Shown here: positions 52,633 through 61,161 of the stretch, in pieces | Layout: each line of letters begins with the position of its first letter | Position numbering within the stretch: the first letter of the stretch is position 1 | Origin: Brucella pecoris | Lineage (GTDB): Bacteria > Pseudomonadota > Alphaproteobacteria > Rhizobiales > Rhizobiaceae | Length of the DNA: 64,000 bases | Direction: 5' to 3' | Assembly: GCF_006376675.1 (NCBI RefSeq) | Contig: NZ_VEWK01000009.1 | Location: 124,001 to 188,000 of the forward strand | The notes under the pieces: model-generated | What the model saw: only the letters and a program-made list of their open reading frames with translations | The model's database searches: none | Told to the model about the DNA's origin: nothing | Program-made: the position numbers and the translations under genes

Positions 52633-54208
52633 AATGTCCCCCACCGCCACCGGCAACCTGTTTTGGTTTGCGCAGCATGATGGCGCAGACGGCGAGCGAA
52701 CAGAACATCATCGTAAGGATGAAGAACACGTCGATGAAGGACAAAAGGGTCGCTTGCTGGCGCACCATGCCGGAAAGCTTGGAAATGGCGATTGTCGCCC
52801 CATCCATGCCAGCCGCGTTGTACTTGGCCGTCAGGTTGGCGATCATCTTCTCAGCTTCGGCATTGCCCCAGCGAACGTGCTCGGCCAGACGCTCATAATG
52901 CATGTCGCCACGGCGGGTCAGGATCGTGTTGATCACAGCAAGGCCGACGGCGCCGCCCAGATTACGCGTCAGATTGAATAGGCCAGATGCGTTTTTCAGC
53001 AAGGCAGGCGGCAGCGTGCCGAGCGCCAGATTGTTGATCGGCACCATGCACAGCATCAGCGAACAGCCGCGCAGTATCTGCGGCAGTAACAATTCGTAGA
53101 AATCCCAGTCGGCAGTGAGGCCGGTCACCATCCAGGTGCCTGCCGCGAAACCGAGAAAACCGATCATCATCATCAGGCGCGGGTCCATCCTGTTGGACAG
53201 GAAGCCCGCGAGCGGCGCGGTGAAGAACATGGCAAGGCCGCTGACGAAGAGCGCTTCGCCGATCATGAGGGCGTCATAGCCGCGAACGCTGCTCAGATAG
53301 AGCGGATAGAGATAGGTGAGGCCATAGAGGCCGACACCCATCACGAAGGAGAACAGCGAGCCGAATGCGAAATTGACGTTCTTGAAGGCGCGCAAATCCA
53401 CGATGGGCTCTTCTGCCGTAAAGGCTCTGAAGAAGAAGAGAATACCGCCAACCGTCATGATGATCGTCAGGATGAAGATCGCATTGTCCTGCAGCCAGTC
53501 ATTGCGCGGTCCTTCTTCCAGAACATACTCCATCGAGCCGAGGAATGCTGCCATACCCGCAAGCCCCCACCAGTCGAACTTGCTCAAAAGCGAGCTGTCG
53601 CCCTCGTCGAAGTCGATGAGGTTCCATGCGGCGATGGTGACGAGAATGCCAGGGCCGACATTGACCAGAAACAGCCAGTGCCAGGAGAAGGCGTGGCTGA
53701 GATAGCCGCCGACCGTGGGGCCGATGGTCGGCGCAAGCGTTGCCACGAGGCCGATCATCGGCGAGACGATCGAACGCTTTGAAGGCGGGAAGATGGTGAA
53801 TGCGGCTGCGAAAACGCTGGGGATCATGCCGCCGCCGATAAAGCCCTGAATGGCGCGGTAGACGATCATCTGCTCGATGTTGGTCGCCGTCGCGCAGAGC
53901 ACGCTGGCAAGGGTAAAGCCCGCAGCCGAAATGGTGAAGAGAACGCGCGTCGACAACAGGCGCCCAAGGAAACCCGATAGCGGAATCATGATGACTTCCG
54001 CGATCAGATACGACGTCTGGACCCAGGAGATTTCGTCAGAACTGGCGCTCAGACCGGCCTGGATTTCAGCAAGCGACGCCGAGACGATCTGAATGTCCAG
54101 GATTGCCATGAACATGCCAAACACCATGGCCAGAAAGGCGAATGCCTTCTTGGGGTCGATGCGGTCGTCTGCCGGGACCATTGGCCCCATTGTCGTGTCT
54201 GCAGCCAT
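52631..54208 (-). CDS. emrB: EmrB-type MFS drug efflux permease (DHA2, 14 helices)
   Basis: 525 residues from the ATG at 54208 (GGAG upstream; another in-frame ATG at 54268 lacks support). About 14 hydrophobic helices with DHA2 motifs: FMAILDIQIVSASLAEIQ (motif D1), WVQTSYLIAEVIMIPLSGFL and GGGMIPSVFAAAFTIFP. It exports hydrophobic drugs by proton antiport, working with the EmrA-like adaptor encoded just upstream. A composite repeat fills the 194-bp gap between the two genes. Confidence 0.93.
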   Translation of the reverse strand: MAADTTMGPMVPADDRIDPKKAFAFLAMVFGMFMAILDIQIVSASLAEIQAGLSASSDEISWVQTSYLIAEVIMIPLSGFLGRLLSTRVLFTISAAGFTLASVLCATATNIEQMIVYRAIQGFIGGGMIPSVFAAAFTIFPPSKRSIVSPMIGLVATLAPTIGPTVGGYLSHAFSWHWLFLVNVGPGILVTIAAWNLIDFDEGDSSLLSKFDWWGLAGMAAFLGSMEYVLEEGPRNDWLQDNAIFILTIIMTVGGILFFFRAFTAEEPIVDLRAFKNVNFAFGSLFSFVMGVGLYGLTYLYPLYLSSVRGYDALMIGEALFVSGLAMFFTAPLAGFLSNRMDPRLMMMIGFLGFAAGTWMVTGLTADWDFYELLLPQILRGCSLMLCMVPINNLALGTLPPALLKNASGLFNLTRNLGGAVGLAVINTILTRRGDMHYERLAEHVRWGNAEAEKMIANLTAKYNAAGMDGATIAISKLSGMVRQQATLLSFIDVFFILTMMFCSLAVCAIMLRKPKQVAGGGGGH

Positions 54209-54281
54209 GACGGCGCACTCCGGAATGGAAGAAAGGGGCGGTGCGAAGCCGTTTTGCCGCGCCGCCATCTGTTATTTCAGT

Positions 54282-54387
54282 TAGGGCATTTCCGAGCCAA
54301 AAGTGCAAAGCGGCTTAGCGTCGGATAATGCGTAGAAACAAAGAGATAGAGCGGTTCTACAATTCCGTTTCAACTGGAACCGCTCTA
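54282..54387. repeat. Composite palindromic repeat, types A + C
   Basis: TAGGGCATTT...AAAAGTGCAAAGCGGCTTAGCG is followed by AGAGCGGTTC (54348-54357) / GGAACCGCTCT (54376-54386). The two-part layout and length match 12193-12297. Confidence 0.8.
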
Positions 54388-54402
54388 ATCTGCCGAACTT
54401 GA

Positions 54403-55635
54403 TCAGTTCGTTTTGTCTTCAGGTGCCGTGCGCGTATCGATATCGACCACGACACTCAGGCCTGCGCGGATCTTGCCGGATTCCAGCGCCTCCTTCGGGA
54501 TCATGATACGCACGGGAACGCGCTGCACGATCTTGGTGAAGTTGCCGGTCGCATTTTCCGGCGGCAGCAGCGAGAACACTGCTCCCGAAGCTGGTGCGAT
54601 GGACGCGACCTTGCCGTCGAACTTCGTGCCGTCGATTGCGTCGACATAGATATGCGCGGTTTCGCCGGTCTTGATCTTTGCGAGCTGTGTTTCCTTGAAG
54701 TTCGCATCGATATAAAGCTCATTGACGGGGACGAGTGCCGCAATCTTCTGGCCCGGTGAAACGAGATCACCCTTCTTACCGGCAAGATTACCGATCACAC
54801 CGTCGAACGGTGCGCGCAGCGCCGTGAAGGAAAGATCGCGCGCTGCCTTGTCGCGGGCAAGTTCCAGCGATTTCATCGTGCTTTCGGCTTCGCTATACTG
54901 GGCATTGAGCACTTCGATATTGGCCTTGGCGGAAGCGATCTGTGCGTCCGTTCCTGCGAGCTTGGCGCGAGCCTGGTCGAGCGAGGACTGGGCCGTGTCG
55001 AGATCTGCCTGCGCGACGAAACGTGTTGCGTGAAGCTTCTGCACGCGTGCAATCGTGTTCTGTGCGTTGGTCAGAACAGCCGTTGCGGCCTGCTTGTCGG
55101 CGTTTGCCTGCAGGAGCAGCGCCTGCGCGGCATCGGTTTCCGCCTTGATGCGGACGAGCGTCTGCTGCTGGGTTGCGAGCTTGGCTTCGGTTTCGTCGAG
55201 CGCAATCTGGTAGTCGCCCGCATCAAGCTGGAAGATCACATCGCCAGCCTTCACCTGCTGATTGGCCGCCACCGGGATGTTTTCGATGTAGCCGGTAACC
55301 TTCGGTGCGATGGACGCGATGTCGCCTTGTACATAGGCGTCATCGGTCGAAACCATGAAACGTCCGACCGTCCACCAGTTGTAGCCGAACCAGAGGCCGC
55401 CAGCGACCGCGACCGCCAGAATGCCGGGGAGAAGGACGCGTTTGCCAAAGCCCTTCTTCTTGCCGCCCTTGGCGGTTTCATTGGGGGTGGTTTCCTGCGG
55501 GCTCGGCGTAGTATGGGGCTGCGATCTTTCGTTCACAGGCGCCTCACTTGTCGCCGGCTGGGTTGCCGAGGCGAAGTTCTTGGCGTTGGGGAACGGATGA
55601 ATATCGGCCTTATCAACGGACTTCGGGGCGGACAT
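54403..55635 (-). CDS. emrA: EmrA/HlyD-family membrane fusion protein
   Basis: 410 residues from the ATG at 55635; a GTG six codons upstream is the alternative, and neither has a good ribosome site. A cytoplasmic Pro/Thr-rich lead of about 65 residues precedes one membrane helix (LLPGILAVAVAGGLWFGYNW). The biotinyl-lipoyl half-domains (YIENIPVAANQQVKAGDVIF) and coiled-coil hairpin follow. The beta-barrel contains DGVIGNLAGKKGDLVSPGQ. It bridges EmrB to an outer-membrane factor not in this window. It is divergent from its TetR-type regulator. Confidence 0.92.
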   Translation of the reverse strand: MSAPKSVDKADIHPFPNAKNFASATQPATSEAPVNERSQPHTTPSPQETTPNETAKGGKKKGFGKRVLLPGILAVAVAGGLWFGYNWWTVGRFMVSTDDAYVQGDIASIAPKVTGYIENIPVAANQQVKAGDVIFQLDAGDYQIALDETEAKLATQQQTLVRIKAETDAAQALLLQANADKQAATAVLTNAQNTIARVQKLHATRFVAQADLDTAQSSLDQARAKLAGTDAQIASAKANIEVLNAQYSEAESTMKSLELARDKAARDLSFTALRAPFDGVIGNLAGKKGDLVSPGQKIAALVPVNELYIDANFKETQLAKIKTGETAHIYVDAIDGTKFDGKVASIAPASGAVFSLLPPENATGNFTKIVQRVPVRIMIPKEALESGKIRAGLSVVVDIDTRTAPEDKTN

Positions 55636-55662
55636 AGGGGAAACTTTCTGCACATCCTTCGG

Positions 55663-55682
55663 ATTGAACCGCTCGGTTCGAT
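55663..55682. promoter_or_regulatory. TetR-family operator, copy 1
   Basis: ATTGAACCGCTCGGTTCGAT is a near-perfect 20-bp palindrome in the emrA-tetR gap. Copy 2 at 55721 differs at three positions. Confidence 0.8.
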
Positions 55683-55683
55683 G

Positions 55684-55714
55684 TTGACATAAATCAATAA
55701 GATGCGCATATCAA
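55684..55714. promoter_or_regulatory. Overlapping divergent promoters of emrA and the tetR gene
   Basis: Plus strand: TTGACA (55684-55689), 17 bp, CATATC (55707-55712). Minus strand: TTGATA (55714-55709), 17 bp, TATGTC (55691-55686). Both lie between the two operators, so repressor binding would block both. Confidence 0.55.
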
Positions 55715-55720
55715 GAGGGT

Positions 55721-55740
55721 ATCGAACCGCTTGGTTCGAA
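55721..55740. promoter_or_regulatory. TetR-family operator, copy 2
   Basis: ATCGAACCGCTTGGTTCGAA, centred 58 bp from copy 1. It lies just upstream of the regulator's start codon, at the expected transcription start of that gene. Confidence 0.8.
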
Positions 55741-55761
55741 AAAAGTTAAGAGTCTTGTGAA

Positions 55762-56535
55762 ATGAAACCCGATCGCAACACCAAAGGAACAACCGATACG
55801 ATGATGCATGACCGCAACCGGCATGATGAGAAAAACGTCAGTCGACCCGGTGATGGCAAATCGTCCGGTTCCGAAACGGAATGCGGTCGCACACGGCTCG
55901 GCGCCGGTCAGGACCCTGCCAAACGCCGCCAAATCCTTGAAGGCGCTCAGGATGTGTTCCTGCGTATGGGGTTCGATGCAGCCAGCATGAACGACATCAC
56001 GCGCGAAGCTGGCGTCTCGAAGGGCACGATCTACGTCTACTTCAACAGCAAGGAAGACCTGTTTGTAGCCCTTTGCGAACATTATCGCGATACAATGTTT
56101 CGTGAACTGATTGCAAAACTCGACAAGGGGTTCAATTCTCGCCAGCAGTTGACCGATTTCGGCGTGGCGCTGGTCACGTTGATAACGTCGTCGACGGCGG
56201 TGCGTGCGCAGCGCATTGTTCTGGGCGTCAGCGAGCGCAAGCCGGAGCTTGCAGCCCGCTTCTATGAGCGTGGGCCGAAGCGCAGCCTCGTCCTTATGGC
56301 CGACTATCTCAAGGACATGATCCAGAACGGCGAGTTGGAGCCTTTCGATCCCGAAAAGATGGCATATAGTCTTTCTGATCTGTTTCTATCCGGCCTTTAT
56401 CGCCCCCGCCTGTTTGGCGCGTTGCCGGAACCGCCGTCAGCCGAAACGATTCGCGAGAACGTTGATCTGGCGATCGATTTTTTCTACCGTGCCTACGGTC
56501 GAAATCAAAGAAGTGTTCAAAAAGAGAACAACTGA
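55762..56535 (+). CDS. TetR-family repressor of the EmrAB efflux genes
   Basis: 257 residues, longer than usual because of about 50 polar N-terminal residues that may partly be untranslated. The helix-turn-helix domain (about 52-98) reads RRQILEGAQDVFLRMGFDAA then MNDITREAGVSKGTIYVYF. A helical ligand-binding domain follows. It is divergent from emrA with two operators between, so it almost certainly represses both itself and the efflux pair until a drug binds. The identity of the inducer is unknown. Confidence 0.9.
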   Translation: MKPDRNTKGTTDTMMHDRNRHDEKNVSRPGDGKSSGSETECGRTRLGAGQDPAKRRQILEGAQDVFLRMGFDAASMNDITREAGVSKGTIYVYFNSKEDLFVALCEHYRDTMFRELIAKLDKGFNSRQQLTDFGVALVTLITSSTAVRAQRIVLGVSERKPELAARFYERGPKRSLVLMADYLKDMIQNGELEPFDPEKMAYSLSDLFLSGLYRPRLFGALPEPPSAETIRENVDLAIDFFYRAYGRNQRSVQKENN

Positions 56536-56625
56536 TCTTCAGGAAGCGGTCGAGTGATACTTATTTGGCTTTTAGACTTATAAATTTCTCAAGAGAGCCT
56601 TAATTTCTACATTGTTTTTTGTGTG

Positions 56626-56645
56626 TAATGGTTTGCAATCCATTA
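56626..56645 (+). promoter_or_regulatory. 20-bp dyad upstream of vjbR, candidate LuxR-type binding site
   Basis: TAATGGTTTGCAATCCATTA is symmetric at 18 of 20 positions. It has the length of a lux-box and ends 134 bp before the vjbR start codon. Confidence 0.45.
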
Positions 56646-56779
56646 ATTGCGGGTTGTCAGAGACCCCATTTTTTATGTCACTCATAAATGATTGAAGAGC
56701 TTTTGAGCTATGATTCGCTGATATTCCAAATACAGTAAAATAATAGCGCTTGGGCTTGAGTACCAAGGATATTGTAGAA

Positions 56780-57562
56780 ATGACACTCGACCTCATTCAT
56801 TTTCCGAATTTCAAAAAGACCTTCTTTGGAACGGCTTTCCAAAGCGACACACTTGCTCTCCTGACGCGAATTCGCGACGAGATCGGTTGCCGCCACATCA
56901 TGCACACCTATCGCGGACGGATGGGTGATTGTGCAAAGACCAATTCCGCAGATCTTACGGTCGTGATGACCGTGCCGACAAACTGGGCCGCGCGGTACTC
57001 CACCAAGAACTATTTCGTCATCGATCCGATCTTTCAGGAAGATGCGCCTTATTTCCAGAACGATGCCAGCGGCATTGTTCGCGATCTTCAGGAAGATGCC
57101 GACCAGTGCCCTGATATCGCCGAACTGTTGCAGGACGCCGAGAAGCACGGGCTGGGCAATATTTTCATTGCCGTATCGGCCCGCAGCCAGAAGGGCGCGG
57201 TGGGATGCAGCTTGTTCAGCTTCGATATCAGCCCGGATGAGGATCGCGAACAGTTTGTGGCCAAGCTTCGGCCGCGGCTTTTGAGCCTGTCCGGGATCAT
57301 TCATTCCGCCCTGTGCGGCTGTAAGGATGTTGCGACTGTCGCAAGCCTTCTCACTCCGCGTGAAGTGGATTGCCTGCGCTGGGCCGCAAGCGGCAAGACA
57401 GACGGAGAGATCGCAGAAATTCTGAGCATCGCGCGCTGGACTGTCGTGACCTATCTGCAGAATGCGAAGATCAAGCTTAACTGCTCCAACCGTACTTCGG
57501 CAGTGGCGACCGCGCTTTCGCTCGGCATTATCGAAATGCCGGAAGTCCACCATCTGATGTAA
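56780..57562 (+). CDS. vjbR: LuxR-type quorum-sensing regulator VjbR
   Basis: 260 residues from the ATG at 56780 (start [17 protein letters not shown]); the frame extends ten codons further up. The N-terminal autoinducer-binding domain has [15 protein letters not shown] with conserved Trp, Tyr and Asp. The C-terminal GerE helix-turn-helix has [20 protein letters not shown] and [20 protein letters not shown]. It closely matches my memory of Brucella VjbR, which responds to acyl-homoserine lactone and controls flagella and the VirB secretion system. It lies convergent with the adjacent minus-strand flagellar genes. Confidence 0.9.
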   Translation: MTLDLIHFPNFKKTFFGTAFQSDTLALLTRIRDEIGCRHIMHTYRGRMGDCAKTNSADLTVVMTVPTNWAARYSTKNYFVIDPIFQEDAPYFQNDASGIVRDLQEDADQCPDIAELLQDAEKHGLGNIFIAVSARSQKGAVGCSLFSFDISPDEDREQFVAKLRPRLLSLSGIIHSALCGCKDVATVASLLTPREVDCLRWAASGKTDGEIAEILSIARWTVVTYLQNAKIKLNCSNRTSAVATALSLGIIEMPEVHHLM

Positions 57563-57589
57563 TGTCGGCAGCCATATAAAATGACAACG

Positions 57590-57616
57590 ACACCGGATGT
57601 TTCATGCATCCGGTGT
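57590..57616 (+). terminator. Terminator of vjbR
   Basis: ACACCGGATG (57590-57599) pairs with CATCCGGTGT (57607-57616) over a 7-nt loop. The T run is short. Confidence 0.75.
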
Positions 57617-57627
57617 TTGAGGTATTT

Positions 57628-57683
57628 TCTCCCCGCATTTGCCGTGCGCAAAACCGCTTCGCACCTTTGCTGGAAATGCTTCA
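57628..57683. repeat. Intergenic repeat, type A, ending at a stop codon
   Basis: CCGCATTTGCCGTGCGCAAAACCGCTTCGCACCTTTGCTGGAAATGCTTCA. On the minus strand TGAAGCATTTCC starts with the stop codon of the 165-residue flagellar-cluster gene. Confidence 0.75.
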
Positions 57684-58178
57684 GGCCCTTTTTCTAAGTG
57701 GAAGGCGCGCGGCGTCAAATGCGTTGGCGAGCCGTGCGGTGTTCTTGGCCGGATCTTCGTCCGCATCCTCGAACGCGATGTGGTTCAGCTCCACACCAGC
57801 CGTCTTGTCGGTCAGCGTCAGGCGGAAATAGGCATAGACGCCCTGATTGCGAAACTCCATGTCGAGCACGATGGCAGGTGCTGACTGCCAGTCGCAGAGA
57901 TATTCGCCGCCGTGGCCGAGCTCCAGCGTGCCGGGGAAGAAATAAAGCTCGGTGGCTGAGCTGACGATATCGGCGATATTGGCAAAAAGCTCGCAGCGTA
58001 TGAAGGCAATGTAATCCGCCGGATCAACCAGGCGAAGATCGGTCGCGACCTCACACAGATTCTGGGCAATGATCGCCTCGCGTTCGTTCGAGAATTGCAG
58101 GCTCTTCATCGTTTCACCGCCGATCTGGAGGAACAGGCTGTCACTGTTTTGAAATATATAAAATCCATGGCTATCCAT
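57681..58178 (-). CDS. Uncharacterised protein of the flagellar cluster (165 aa)
   Basis: 165 residues from the ATG at 58178, whose A overlaps the last base of the flhB stop (TGATG), so it is translationally coupled to flhB. It has no signal peptide or membrane segment. The sequence is a mixed alpha/beta protein with FANIADIVSSATELYFFPGT and a strand-rich middle (AIVLDMEFRNQGVYAYFRLT). I do not recognise the family. Position as the last gene of the motA-fliM-fliN-fliG-flhB unit suggests a flagellar role, perhaps a chaperone or regulator. Confidence 0.7.
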   Translation of the reverse strand: MDSHGFYIFQNSDSLFLQIGGETMKSLQFSNEREAIIAQNLCEVATDLRLVDPADYIAFIRCELFANIADIVSSATELYFFPGTLELGHGGEYLCDWQSAPAIVLDMEFRNQGVYAYFRLTLTDKTAGVELNHIAFEDADEDPAKNTARLANAFDAARLPLRKRA

Positions 58179-59248
58179 CAATGTATCGCATGCCGGGTAT
58201 TGATCACCCGGATAAGTTCGGCAACGGCCTTGTAGAATTCCGGTGCGATCATCTGGTCGACATTGACCTGCTTATAGAGCGCACGGGCGAGCGGAACGTC
58301 CTCGAAGATCGGGATGGAGTGCTGTGCTGCTATTTCTCTGATCTTCAATGCGATGAGATCCTGTCCTTTTGCCACGACTATCGGGGCCGCATCCTGATCG
58401 GGCTTGTAACGCAGTGCTACGGAAAAATGAGTCGGATTTGCGACGATCAGCGTTGCTGTCGGAACGGTGTTGATCATCCGACGGCGGGCACGGTCGCGAC
58501 CAAGCGAACGCAGGCGCGATTTGACCAGCGGGTCGCCTTCCGACTGCTTCAGTTCGTCTTTGACTTCCTGCCGTGTCATGCGCAGTTCCTGCCGCCAGTG
58601 AATACGTGACCAGGCAAGGTCGAAACCCGCAATGGCCGTGATCGCGAGAACATTGGCGACGAGCAGACGCACCATGTTCTCGCGCAGGAATTCCGGCAAG
58701 GCGCTGGGGTCTGAAGCGACCGCATCGGTGAAAAGACTGTTACCGTTGAAGAAAACGACAAAAACGATAACGCTTGCAGCCAGAAACTTTGCCAGCGATT
58801 TGAGGAATTCCACCTGGCCGGCGCGTCCGAAAATGCGCTGCCAGCCTTTGAGCGGGGATATGCGCGATGCCTGTGGCCGGATGCGTTCGCCGACGAAACG
58901 CGGTGCGTTCTGGAATGCGGAGGCCGCAATACCGGCAAGCGGAATGATGATGAAAACCGGCACCAGCGCTGCGCCGACAGCCAGCGCCAGCACGCCGAAC
59001 AGACGGCTTGCATCTTCTGCGCTGTTGAGGAGCCAGTCCTCGGGGCGGTCGATCAGCTCACGCAGGAAGACGGCGAGCTTCGTGGTGGCAGGCCCTGCGA
59101 CAAAGACCGCGATAATCAGAAAGGAAGCGATACCGGCGAGGATCGGCGTTTCACGGGAGAAGGGCATATTGCCCTTGTCCAAGGCGTCGCGGATCTTCTG
59201 CTCGGTGGCTTCTTCTGTTTTGCTTTCCTTGTCAGCATCATCTGCCAT
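58178..59248 (-). CDS. flhB: Flagellar type III export protein FlhB
   Basis: 356 residues. Four membrane helices in the first 210 residues and a cytoplasmic C-terminal domain. The autocleavage motif NPTH is at 271-274, followed by FSVALRYKPDQDAAPIVVAK. It is part of the inner-membrane export gate and switches specificity from rod-hook to filament substrates after cleavage. Gene order is fliG then flhB on the minus strand, 14 bp apart. Confidence 0.95.
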   Translation of the reverse strand: MADDADKESKTEEATEQKIRDALDKGNMPFSRETPILAGIASFLIIAVFVAGPATTKLAVFLRELIDRPEDWLLNSAEDASRLFGVLALAVGAALVPVFIIIPLAGIAASAFQNAPRFVGERIRPQASRISPLKGWQRIFGRAGQVEFLKSLAKFLAASVIVFVVFFNGNSLFTDAVASDPSALPEFLRENMVRLLVANVLAITAIAGFDLAWSRIHWRQELRMTRQEVKDELKQSEGDPLVKSRLRSLGRDRARRRMINTVPTATLIVANPTHFSVALRYKPDQDAAPIVVAKGQDLIALKIREIAAQHSIPIFEDVPLARALYKQVNVDQMIAPEFYKAVAELIRVINTRHAIH

Positions 59249-59262
59249 GGGTCACACAGGGA

Positions 59263-60321
59263 TTAGGCTGCGGTTTCGCCAGCGTCGAGGGTGATGATAC
59301 CGCGCTCGGAAAGATCGATGGCGATACGGGCGATCGTGCGGCGCGCATCGGCGATGTTCTGCGCGGTTATGTTGCCCTGCTCGGCGCCAAGCTCGGTTTC
59401 CACCATGCGGCGTCCCCGGGTCGAGAGCGACGAGAGAACGAGTTCCTGAAGCCTCGTGTCGGCTCCGCGCAGCGCGGTTGCGATCTGTTCCGTCTGCACT
59501 TCATCGAAGAGCAGCAGGCGCGCGCGCTGCGACAGGCGCTCAATATCTTCAAAGGTGAAGAGCTTGGCCTTGATGCGGTTGAGATCGTCGCGGTTGAGAT
59601 CCTCGAGGCTCGCCATCAGTTCTTCCATCTCGCTTCTGTCGAGCTGGTTGAAGATATTGGCGATCTGGCCGTGATGAGCCTTGACCGGTCCGGCGTCGCC
59701 GCGACCGAGAAGGTCGCGCCGCAGCACGTCTTCGAGAAGTTCGGCAGCCGCTGGTGCCACATTGCCGATATGAAGCGAGCGCTGCACGACGGCATTGCGT
59801 AACTGTGGCGGCAGAACAACGAACAGCCGCGCTGCAAGGTCGGAAGGCAGCTTCGACACGATATAGGCGATGATCTGCGGATGCTGGTCCGTCAGATAGG
59901 CCTGCAGGCTTTCCACGGGCAAGCGTCCGAGCTGTACCCAGACGGATTCCTGAACGAGCTGCGGCTGGACGCGGTCTTCCAGAACGGCATCGACCTCTTC
60001 CTGCGGCAGCGCTTCGCGCAACAGGCCTTCGAACCGCTGGGCGGCTTCCGAAACCGGCGCGCCTTCGGCAAAGGAGTCCTCGAACTGCTTGACGAGCTGT
60101 TCGAAATCGAGCGGAGAAATCGGCTCCAGCGTGCGAGCATGACCGGCAAGTTTGCGCAGGTCCTCGGCATTGAAGTGCTTCAGAAGACGCGAGGCGGCGG
60201 GGCGTCCGATGGCAACAAGGATCGCCGCCGCTTTTTGAGAGCCGGTCAACGTATCGATAAGCCCGGTGGAGCCGTCTTCGGCCAGGGCTTGCTGCTCGTT
60301 TTCGGTCGAAGTGCCTGTCAT
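59263..60321 (-). CDS. fliG: Flagellar motor switch protein FliG
   Basis: 352 residues from the ATG at 60321. The three FliG domains are present: N-terminal (LTGSQKAAAILVAIGRPAAS), a middle domain with TDQHPQIIAYIVSKLP (the EHPQ motif here is DQHPQ), and a C-terminal domain with charged residues near TFEDIERLSQRARLLLFDEV. It couples the stator to the rotor. The gene follows fliN by 22 bp. The extra N-terminal lead is specific to this group. Confidence 0.95.
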   Translation of the reverse strand: MTGTSTENEQQALAEDGSTGLIDTLTGSQKAAAILVAIGRPAASRLLKHFNAEDLRKLAGHARTLEPISPLDFEQLVKQFEDSFAEGAPVSEAAQRFEGLLREALPQEEVDAVLEDRVQPQLVQESVWVQLGRLPVESLQAYLTDQHPQIIAYIVSKLPSDLAARLFVVLPPQLRNAVVQRSLHIGNVAPAAAELLEDVLRRDLLGRGDAGPVKAHHGQIANIFNQLDRSEMEELMASLEDLNRDDLNRIKAKLFTFEDIERLSQRARLLLFDEVQTEQIATALRGADTRLQELVLSSLSTRGRRMVETELGAEQGNITAQNIADARRTIARIAIDLSERGIITLDAGETAA

Positions 60322-60343
60322 GAGAATACCCGCAGTGCGTCTG

Positions 60344-60691
60344 TTACTTGCCGATGATTTCGGTGAGGCTGACACCGAAACGCGAGGAATCGTCTTCTAG
60401 AACGATAACTTCGCCGCGAGCGATGACCCGGCCATTGACCACGATATCGACTGGATCGCCGATCTGCTTGTCGAGCGTGATGACCGCGCCGCGGCCGAGC
60501 TTCATCAGATTGGCAACCGGCATGGTCGTGCCGCCAAGAACGACCTGAACATCGACCGGGATGCCCATGATAAGTTCAAGATTGGGCTTGGATGGACCCT
60601 TCTGCGTGCTGCGCGGCTTTTCCTCGCGCAGTTCCTCAATGGCTTCGTCCAGTTCCTGCTGCATGTTCTTGTCCTTGTTGTCAGCGCTCAT
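60344..60691 (-). CDS. fliN: Flagellar motor switch protein FliN
   Basis: 115 residues. A variable, charged N-terminus is followed by the SpoA domain (about 40-112) with [40 protein letters not shown] and [20 protein letters not shown]. It forms the C-ring with FliM and FliG. It overlaps the upstream 157-residue gene in ATGA, so it is coupled to it. Confidence 0.95.
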   Translation of the reverse strand: MSADNKDKNMQQELDEAIEELREEKPRSTQKGPSKPNLELIMGIPVDVQVVLGGTTMPVANLMKLGRGAVITLDKQIGDPVDIVVNGRVIARGEVIVLEDDSSRFGVSLTEIIGK

Positions 60692-61161
60692 GCCTGCCCC
60701 GCAAGTTCGACGGTAGCTTTACGAACCGCGCGACGCACGAAAACCGGCAGCGCGTTCTTTTCCTTCGGGAGCGATTGTTCGGTGGGGGTCGCGATTTTTT
60801 CTTGCCGTTGCGGCGCGCTGTCGGCGACATTGCGCGCATGGCGGATGTCGCGGGTCAGCGCCTTGCGCAGCCGGTTCAGTTCCTCGATTGCCTCGTCCAT
60901 TTCGCGGCGCACACGCTGCGTTTCGGCAAGGCGGGCTTCTAGCTTGTTGTTTTCGTCGGCCAAAGCAGTGCCAAGATCGGTGCGTTCGCTCTGGATCGCC
61001 TTAACGGCACGTTCCAACCCGTTGGAAGCGGCGGCAACACGCAGCGCCAGCAGCTTGCCGAGCTTAATCGTCTCGTTGGCCTTGCGGCCAACCACGATGA
61101 GCGCAGCAAGTGAGGCAAGAGCCATCATTGTGGAAAGCACGTTAGCCAGCAACAAGCTCAT
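60688..61161 (-). CDS. Uncharacterised membrane-anchored coiled-coil protein of the flagellar cluster
   Basis: 157 residues. One membrane helix near the N-terminus (about 4-26) is followed by a long coiled coil (about 45-105, [20 protein letters not shown]) and a Pro-containing basic tail. It sits between fliM and fliN, overlapping fliM by 20 bp and fliN by 4 bp. Topology recalls alphaproteobacterial flagellar proteins of the DUF6468/PflI kind, but this is a guess from layout only. It probably works at the motor or flagellar site. Confidence 0.75.
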   Translation of the reverse strand: MSLLLANVLSTMMALASLAALIVVGRKANETIKLGKLLALRVAAASNGLERAVKAIQSERTDLGTALADENNKLEARLAETQRVRREMDEAIEELNRLRKALTRDIRHARNVADSAPQRQEKIATPTEQSLPKEKNALPVFVRRAVRKATVELAGQA

